Source: Simmondsia chinensis
Taxonomy: Eukaryota; Streptophyta; Magnoliopsida; Caryophyllales; Simmondsiaceae
Direction of reading: 5' to 3'
Assembly (NCBI GenBank): GCA_018398585.1
Contig: JAGTTD010000007.1
Location: forward strand, 12,702,320-12,766,319
DNA: 64,000 nt
The position numbers and the translations under genes are program-made. Below are positions 57,644 through 64,000 of this stretch, one piece after another (position 1 is the stretch's first letter; each line of letters starts with the position of its first letter). Below the pieces are notes generated by a model. That model had not been told where the DNA came from. It saw nothing but the letters and a program-made list of their open reading frames with translations, and ran no database searches.

Positions 57644-59040
57644 TTGGTTATGGCTAGCTTTGCACCGGGTACGATTGGGGACCACTTCATTCCCCAAACG
57701 TACATCGCACCCGCCAGGGTTACATTACCTGCCGTGGGCAATGCCAACTTCAAGCTTAAGCCTGAGATCATCAACATGCTTCCCATTTTCTCTGGGAAGC
57801 CAATAGAGAGCCCATATGAGCACCTTGATGTGTTCCTTGAAATTTGTGTAACTTACCACTATCAAGGTGTCTCGACTGATGCTGTTAGATTACGTCTTTT
57901 TCCATTTTCATTAAAAATTGTAGCTAAGAGGTGGTTTCAATCCTTACCTAGGGGTGAAATCACCACTTGGAATGACCTCCAACAGCACTTCCTGGTCAAA
58001 TTTTTTTCTAAAGCCAGAACAATGGTTATTAGGCGCACAATAAATAGTTTTGAATAAAAGGACTATAAGTAATTTTACGAGAGTTGGGACAAATTCAAGG
58101 AACTCCTTAGAAAGCTATCCCGCCCATGGGTCACCCAAGTGGGCCCCCTGTTCAAAGTTTCTATGATGGTCTCAGTGCATCTAACAAGCAAATGGTTAAT
58201 TCTTCATGCGGGGGAGCATTTAACCAACAAGATGAGGACGAGGCGTGGACGCTATTTGAGTGCCTCAGCAAACACTCTCTCGACCGAGCCTCTGCTGTGA
58301 GGGTGGTAGAGGGGGCACACGTGGTGTCTACGAAGTAGCACCTACCGATGACATTAACCTTCGACTGGACGCCCTTAGTAAGAAGATGGATCAGCTTATG
58401 AACTTGCATGTGAATCCTACTAATGTGCACCTACTCCATGCAACTGAGTCATCGGGTAGTACTACTCCATGTGTCATTTGTTCGGGTGAGGACCATTCTG
58501 TGCTTAATTGTTTATATGTGTCGCAATTTCTCAAATATGTGCAGGAACAGGTTCATGCAGCTCAAGGATTTTGGGAAATAGCGACCCATTCTCCAACACC
58601 TACAATCCCGGGTGTCGCAATCATCCGAACTTCTCGTGGAAGTAGACTGCCAATCAAAATCAACCCACGAGACAATAAGATCCAAGCTTTGTAAGTAATG
58701 CGCACCTTTCCATTTTTCAAGGAGGGCATAAGTGTGATGTTCGACCTCACTCCAATGTTGCACATGATGACCCTCCTCCTCCACCTCCAAGGTATATGTC
58801 ACAGTTCGAGGAGCGTATGCTCCAATTTATGCAGGACACCACACAACTAGTTCGGTCTCACTCGCAATCTATCACTAAATTAGAGAACCAGATAGGACAA
58901 GTTGACCCACACACTAAATAGGATAGAGGAAGGGAGGTTTCCCTCCCAACCACTCACAAACCCCATAGGATCAACTAGTTCTAACTGTAGCTTGCTCATT
59001 CGTGAGCAAGCTCAGGATGTGCCGGTTTCCGGAGAGGAGA
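57644..59040 (+). pseudogene. Athila gag (broken)
   Basis: 57644-58057 starts MASFAPGTIGDHFIP (ATG at 57650) and contains the capsid signature ELK-like FKLKPEIINMLPIFSGKP, YEHLDVFLEIC, LRLFPFSLKIVAKRWFQSLP and ITTWNDLQQHFLVKFF. After a stop and shift, 58126-58338 continues QSFYDGLSASNKQMVNSSCG and EDEAWTLFECLS. 58260-58694 gives DALSKKMDQL and CVICSGEDHSVLNC, the knuckle-like part. About 58800-58920 gives ITKLENQIGQ. This is the full Athila gag order over several frames. Confidence 0.82.
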
Positions 59041-59075
59041 ATCTTAGGGAAGTTGAGGTTTAAATCAAGAAGGAT

Positions 59076-60070
59076 GTGACTCCCCCTCCTACTACTGATA
59101 GGGAGGGATCACGAGAAAGGATTTTTGAAACCGTCGTCCCTTTTCCTTCGGCCCTTGTAGGAACGAAGAAGAAGGACGACCCAAAAAGGGCTAAACTCAT
59201 AGATGTGTTTAAGGACGTGAAGATCAACTTGCCATTGATCGAAGCCATTAAACACATTCCTATGTATGTCAAGTTCCTCAAGGACCTTTGCACCAAAAAG
59301 AAGCGCGCGCAAGCTCATATCTCGAAGAAGGTCTGGCTCACTGAGAAGGTGAGCAGCGTTTTAGTGTTCGAGACCCCGGGACTTTTACAGTTCCATGTGT
59401 CTTAGGAGAGCGTTAAACTAGTAGAGCCTTGCTAGATCTAAGAGCGAGTGTAAACCTCGTTTCTTACTCAGTTTTTTCGGGAATTGGGTATAGGAAACCT
59501 TAAGCCAACTAATGTCACACTTCAGTTAGCTGATAAGTTAGAGCGGGTACCCCGTGGGGTAGTAGAAGATGACTTGTTAAGGTTGAAAAGTTTGTTTTCC
59601 CTGTTGATTTTCTCATCTTAGATATAGACCCTACTCCTAGGCAAAAGCACAACGCTCTCATTATTCTAGGTCAACCATTCCTAGCTACAGCTAACGTTGT
59701 GATTCATTGTAGGACAGGAGTATTGGAGGTTTCTTTTGGAAACCTCAAGGGCAAACTGAAGGTCTCAAACTTTGTTCGGCACCCTGAGACTGAGGACAAG
59801 TTGGAATGCTATAGGGTTGAGGATATTGATCCTTTTGTAGAATCATATAAGCCTCATTCTATTAAATGTGTTGATTTTAATAGTGTTCCTATCTATGTCA
59901 ATAACTGTGCGTCATCACCCGCACTTGGTAGAATAGAGATTCGTGACCCCGATGCTAGTAATGTTTCCCTCCTTGATAGTCACGAGTCTAAAAATGCTGT
60001 TGGGTTTGGGGATGGTCCCTATTGGGTTAACCTAAGTTATATGGCAAACAATGCCTTGGATTTTGATTGA
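59076..60070 (+). pseudogene. Athila protease region (broken)
   Basis: 59076-59405 has INLPLIEAIKHIPMYVKFLK and DLCTKKKR, the segment before Athila protease. Next, in shifted frames, LGIGNLKPTNVTLQLADKLE and PRGVVEDDLL. The active-site D-x-G region around 59440 is damaged. 59699-60070 opens with IHCRTGVLEVSFGNLKGKLK, the end of protease. The frame then ends before any RT. Confidence 0.78.
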
Positions 60071-60815
60071 CATTGTGCTCTAAATGGCGTCTGGCTGAAG
60101 ACATTAAACTTAACGCTTTTGGGAGGCAACCCAACCTATTTTTTAATTTTGTTTTAATTTATTTTTCAACATGAACTCTCTCTCAATTGCAGATTTTTTT
60201 GTTGTCCCTATTATGCTTACTTTGTTTCTCTTGTACTAAGCACTTGTATGATTCTTATTTCTAACACTACTAACAAGTTTGTTAAGTATTCTGTCTTCTA
60301 TGTCTTCGATTGCAGCTTGTTACTTCTGTTTTCCCTTTTTGGATTTGCTCACCACGTATAGTTGAATATGCCACACCTTAGGTCGTCTCTCTCTTTTCCT
60401 TGCTTATTTTTATTTTCGTTGATTTGCATTGAGGACAATGCAAAGTTTGGGTGTGGGGATGGCATGAATGGTGTGAACTCTTGATTGCCCTTTTAGCATT
60501 GTTTTTGCTTAAATTAGCTAAGTTTTTGCATGGATGAGCATAGAATTGTGTGTGGCTTCTATTGAAGATCAAATTTAAGATGTACTATGATGATTAGAAT
60601 ATTTATGTAATAAAATTATATCTGCATCTGACTTTTGAATCTGTATTTTTGTCTTTTAATTCATTAGATAGATTATTATTTTTCACCCTTAATCTTGTGA
60701 CATATCCTACTTTTTATGTTCAAATAGTGAAAATAATTTTAGGAATTTGAATCCACTATTTTACTCCTAACAATGTTGAAATCAATTGCCTATCTCTTTG
60801 TCTTGAGTGATTTCA
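60071..60815 (+). other. Athila 3' non-coding region, first part
   Basis: No frame. It includes cattgaggacaatgcaaag followed by tttgggtgtggggatgg (60429-60463), a purine-rich phrase like the tract just before the 3' LTR (gagtgggtttggagatg). Confidence 0.5.
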
Positions 60816-61235
60816 AAAAAAAAAAAAAAAAAGGGTTCCTGTGATTTATTGATTCATGTAGCCGCTGTGTCTCGAGCAAGTCAGCCTGTAGAGGTGTCTT
60901 AACACCTGGTATCTTGATCCACCTGGGTCAGAAGCTACCGGTCCAAAGCTCGCTACATGGAGCCACGGGTAATGCTTAAGAAGGGTCAATCGGCTCAAGT
61001 TACCATAATAAGCACTAATACCTAAAAAAAAGAAGAAGAAGAAAAGGTATGTGCTAGTAACAGATTAGGCTGTGAATTCCTTAGACTCGAGCCATTAAGT
61101 CCGAAGGGGTATCTTAAATCCTGGTACCTTGAGTCAACTAGGTCGGGAGCTGTCGGCTAAAAACATGCTACATGGGTCTGAGGGAGACACGTATGACTGT
61201 GTAGGGGGGGGGGGGGGGGGGGAGGGGGGACAATA
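60816..61235 (+). repeat. Duplicated module, poly-A and poly-G in the Athila 3' region
   Basis: Two diverged direct copies of about 110 bp at about 60864-60975 and 61086-61195. Shared phrases are ctcgagc, gtcttaacacctggtatctt / tatcttaaatcctggtacct, ggtcagaagctaccgg / ggtcgggagctgtcgg, and gctacatgg. A poly-A run (60818-60832) precedes the first. A 19-base G run (61204-61222) plus GGGGGG follows the second. Confidence 0.7.
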
Positions 61236-61598
61236 GAGAAAAGAGAAGACTTTTAATTTCACTATTGATTAGCACTGAATGATTAGGATAGCTAATACCT
61301 TATATTATTCTATCTATTTATCTTAAATTTGGAGGATTTGAGATAAGACAAAGGGGACAAAAGTTCTAAGCTCACATACTAGTAAAAAGATTTGAATCAC
61401 GAGACTCGAGTTAGAACCAGTATAGCAATAACATCACATAAAGATTCTCTACTCTCAGGTACACCTTTAAATATGATCAGAAAATAGTTTTCACAAGTTA
61501 TTCTTGTTATTGTATGCCTGTCTAAAATTTTCCATCATTGGCCAGTTTAAGTTGAATTTTGCTTGAGAACAAGTAAAGAGTGGGTTTGGAGATGTTTT
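61236..61598 (+). other. Athila 3' non-coding region, last part with polypurine tract
   Basis: No frame. AAAGAGTGGGTTTGGAGATG just before the 3' LTR is the likely polypurine tract. Confidence 0.5.
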
Positions 61599-63016
61599 TG
61601 TGCTTTATATTTACATGTTTTATTCTCTATTCCTATGAAATATTCGACTTTTACACGTGTATTTTTATTGTAATCTAGGTACAGTTCGGCTTAGAGTGCA
61701 ATGGAGCAAATAAAAGTTGAAAAGTGGTAGAATCAAGCATAATCAAGGCATATTTGAAGACAAATTTGAGAAACCCAACCACGTGCGCAAAAGAAGAACT
61801 AATTGAGTTGTAATTCGGTAACTCAAATAGATCTTATGGATAGTTAGTATATATATTTCATAATATTATATTATATTTATATAATATATTATAAATATAT
61901 TATTTATAAAATATATATGAAGGGAAAAAAGGGGGGAAACGGAGGGGACGCCGCACACCTCACGTCGCGCCTGATTTAAATATTGAAAAACCTAACTATT
62001 TTAGATATTTTTTGCCACGCCACCTCTCCTCTTATCATTCCTGAAGCCGCTATGAGATACAAGGGGTTCTCAAACCCAGAAGCGCAGGTGGTCGGAGCGC
62101 TGGAAAGATCAAAATAAGGATCAACGTCAACGTCAATTAATGGAGTCTTCAATGATGTGTAAAACTCCTATGGAAGAGTAGCCTTGTATTTTAGGGATGA
62201 AGGGCGGGTTGCCGCCGGTATCCCGGATTTATATTATGCTCTTAGCAATGGATTTATGTTATATTACATACGCACTCCTATGGAGAATTTATGTTTGTGT
62301 TTGGTGTATCTTGTGTGTGCTTGTAGCCATGTTGAGATCTCCAAATTATTAGCATTAGTCTACGAGCTTGTAACCTAGATCATAACATAACTGACTTTCA
62401 CGTATGCTTAGGGTTGAGGTTGTACCCAACCCAAACACAATCCTTTATACAAATTAATATTAATTAGAAGTGACAAAGAAATTTGTTAGTGCTATTGAGA
62501 TAATCCATGCTACACCTAGGGTGATACGATGGGTTATACCCTTACATTAGTTCATCATCCTAAACTGTAACTTAAGTATTAATAAAGGTTTAATATTGAA
62601 CTAAGAGTAAGAAAGGAATTAAGTAGTGCAAATGATATAACATATGCTGCACGTAGGGTGATATGATAGGTTATGCCTTTAAACTAGTTTATTACTCTAA
62701 GCTCTAGTTTAAATATTAACCCAGGCTTAGTGCTTGCAGCCTAAGCCTGTAGTAGTATATAATAACGGGATACAAGTAAAGCTACCCTGAATCCATTCCC
62801 TGAACTAACCTTACTTGAATTGGCAACTTTAGTTTATATTTAGTTTTTTTAATTTAGTTAACAAATTCAAATCAACAAAACCCCGATCTCAACCGGTCCT
62901 TAATCTCTTAATCTGACTTAACTTCGATTCTCTATGGATATGACCCGTATACCCGATTTAGCTATAACGATCTCGTACGTTTATGAGTAGACGGTTTTAA
63001 AACATATTATGTTTCA
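61599..63016 (+). repeat. 3' LTR of the Athila element
   Basis: Partner of 55970-57465. The end is uncertain between 63004 (ttttaaaaca) and 63016 (gtttca). Confidence 0.85.
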
Positions 63017-64000
63017 ATGTTCACTACCACCTCTAGTGATGTAATATGAGAAAAGAGAAAGTGATGAGGATGAGGGAGTGGTAAGAGGGGCATGTAGATT
63101 ATTGTGAGTAAGAGGAGGAGACACGCGAAGAGAGGAGAGAGAGGGATATATACTAATTCAGTTTAAGTATTGTGATATCCAATTTTATATAATAATGATC
63201 CAATTTTATACAATAGTAATTTGGTTATACATTTTTTCAATAGACATGCAAGCAACACCAAATAAAGGAGGATATTATTAAAAGTAGTTGCAAATACAAA
63301 AACAATAACTTGAATGATTACAACAAAGTTGTTTCTGTTTTGCTCCAAAAAAACAAAAAAAAAAAAAAAGTTATTTCTTAAAAAAAAATTCATACCACGT
63401 TATTATTCAAAATGAAAATACACATCATGTATTGTCTGAAACAAATCTAGTTGGAAGTAAAGGAAAAAGGAGTGATGTTAAACTCTTATCTCAATTACCT
63501 GCGTTGCAAAAGAGAGGTAACTCTCTTCTTTCATCCCATATTTTGTATTCTCTCTACTTTCTTTTTCTCTTGCGTGCGCACTCTCCCACTTCTCTTTTTA
63601 GATTTCAAACTCAAAATACTAACCTCCTATTCGACAATCGGGTAAAAAGGGGTAAATGGGTGCAAGGGCAAACAGAGGTAATTTCTTACCCTCGATTAGC
63701 AAATGTGTTTGAGGGGTAAAGAGGGTAATAGAGGATAATTTATTACCCCTCTTTACCCCCAATTTTTGTAACCCCACAAATTAGAGAGTAAAGGAGATAA
63801 GATTAATTTTTGTAGATTTTTGGATACTTTTAACTATAATTTTATTTAACTTATCCTTTTATCTAATTATCAAATAAGAATATCTCATTTACTTTTCTTT
63901 ACTTTTATCCGTTTTAATTTAATATATCCAAACAAATATAAAACATTACCTCATCTTTCCACTCTCTACCTCTTAACCTAGTTGCCCAACAAGGCATAAA
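63017..64000. other. Low-complexity end of window, no gene
   Basis: Purine-rich and AT-rich sequence with an A-run near 63346-63370. It contains one strong hairpin at about 63713-63763: ggggtaaagagggtaata paired with tattacccctctttacccc. A weaker related piece (gggtaaaaaggggtaaatggg) lies at about 63640. Short frames at 63432-63719 have no recognisable content. Confidence 0.5.

Larger units (their letters stand above)
55970..63016 (+). mobile_element. Athila-type Ty3/gypsy element lacking RT and integrase (non-autonomous)
   Basis: LTRs of about 1.4-1.5 kb at 55970-57465 and 61599-63016 start TGTGCCTTATATTTACAT / TGTGCTTTATATTTACAT. After the 5' LTR comes tttttggcgcagttgttggggaa, a slightly changed Athila primer region (usual TTGGCGCCGTTGCCGGGGA). 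Gag and protease pieces follow, but the 1.5 kb between 60071 and the 3' LTR has no RT, RNase H or integrase. Total about 7 kb. Target duplication not resolved (left TTTGA; right end uncertain). Confidence 0.88.

Noticed and set aside
63432..63719. Two overlapping frames near the window end
   Set aside because: Low complexity, different frames over the same bases, no recognisable motif.

Overview
This is flowering-plant nuclear DNA, probably from a eudicot with a repeat-rich genome. The evidence is plant Ty3/gypsy lineages (Tat, Athila, chromovirus), Ty1/copia, CACTA and hAT transposons, LTR elements primed from initiator Met tRNA, and a plant 5S rRNA-headed SINE. I found no host protein gene, functional rRNA or tRNA gene, or CRISPR array. 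Essentially every coding signal belongs to a mobile element, and almost all are broken. The species cannot be named from this. Layout: (1) 2-45299 is one old Tat-type gypsy element on the + strand. Its LTRs (2-1286 and 44042-45299) have drifted far apart. It carries gag (18560-19776), a gag-protease spacer (20161-21301), protease/RT/RNase H/integrase remnants (35888-39774) and an antisense extra ORF (39780-43640). It was later broken open by other elements. (2) 1624-18510 is a CACTA transposon inside Tat, with 28-bp terminal inverted repeats and a 3-bp AGA target duplication. It holds a TNP2-type transposase pseudogene and a second gene of the plant Transposase_24 type, both on the - strand. 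Inside it sit chromovirus A (1976-7760), a short LTR stub (15499-15715) and a 5S-headed SINE (15721-15985). (3) 21302-35887 is a copia element on the - strand with 2.4-kb LTRs and a GATAA target duplication. It entered Tat exactly at the protease active site. It was itself split in its RT by chromovirus B (24516-30239, duplication GGCTC). (4) 40545-41233 is a non-autonomous hAT element inside the Tat antisense ORF. (5) 45465-55835 is a patchwork: two inverted copies of another Tat-like LTR, a copia LTR fragment, and a tandem array of about 190-bp units into which chromovirus C (48349-53932, + strand, duplication AATTA) inserted. (6) 55970-63016 is an Athila-type element with gag and protease remnants but no RT or integrase, so it was non-autonomous. 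(7) The last kilobase holds only low-complexity sequence and one hairpin. Order of events read from the nesting: Tat first, then CACTA and copia into Tat, then chromoviruses A and B into those. Chromoviruses A, B and C each differ between their own LTRs by only about 2-3% by eye, so they are the youngest. The most unusual signal is a family of short perfect palindromes with the same core (AT-CNN-AT on the + strand) but many different arms. They recur in both copia LTRs and in the copia leader. Next are the 5S-headed SINE and the antisense Tat ORF with its own TATA box.
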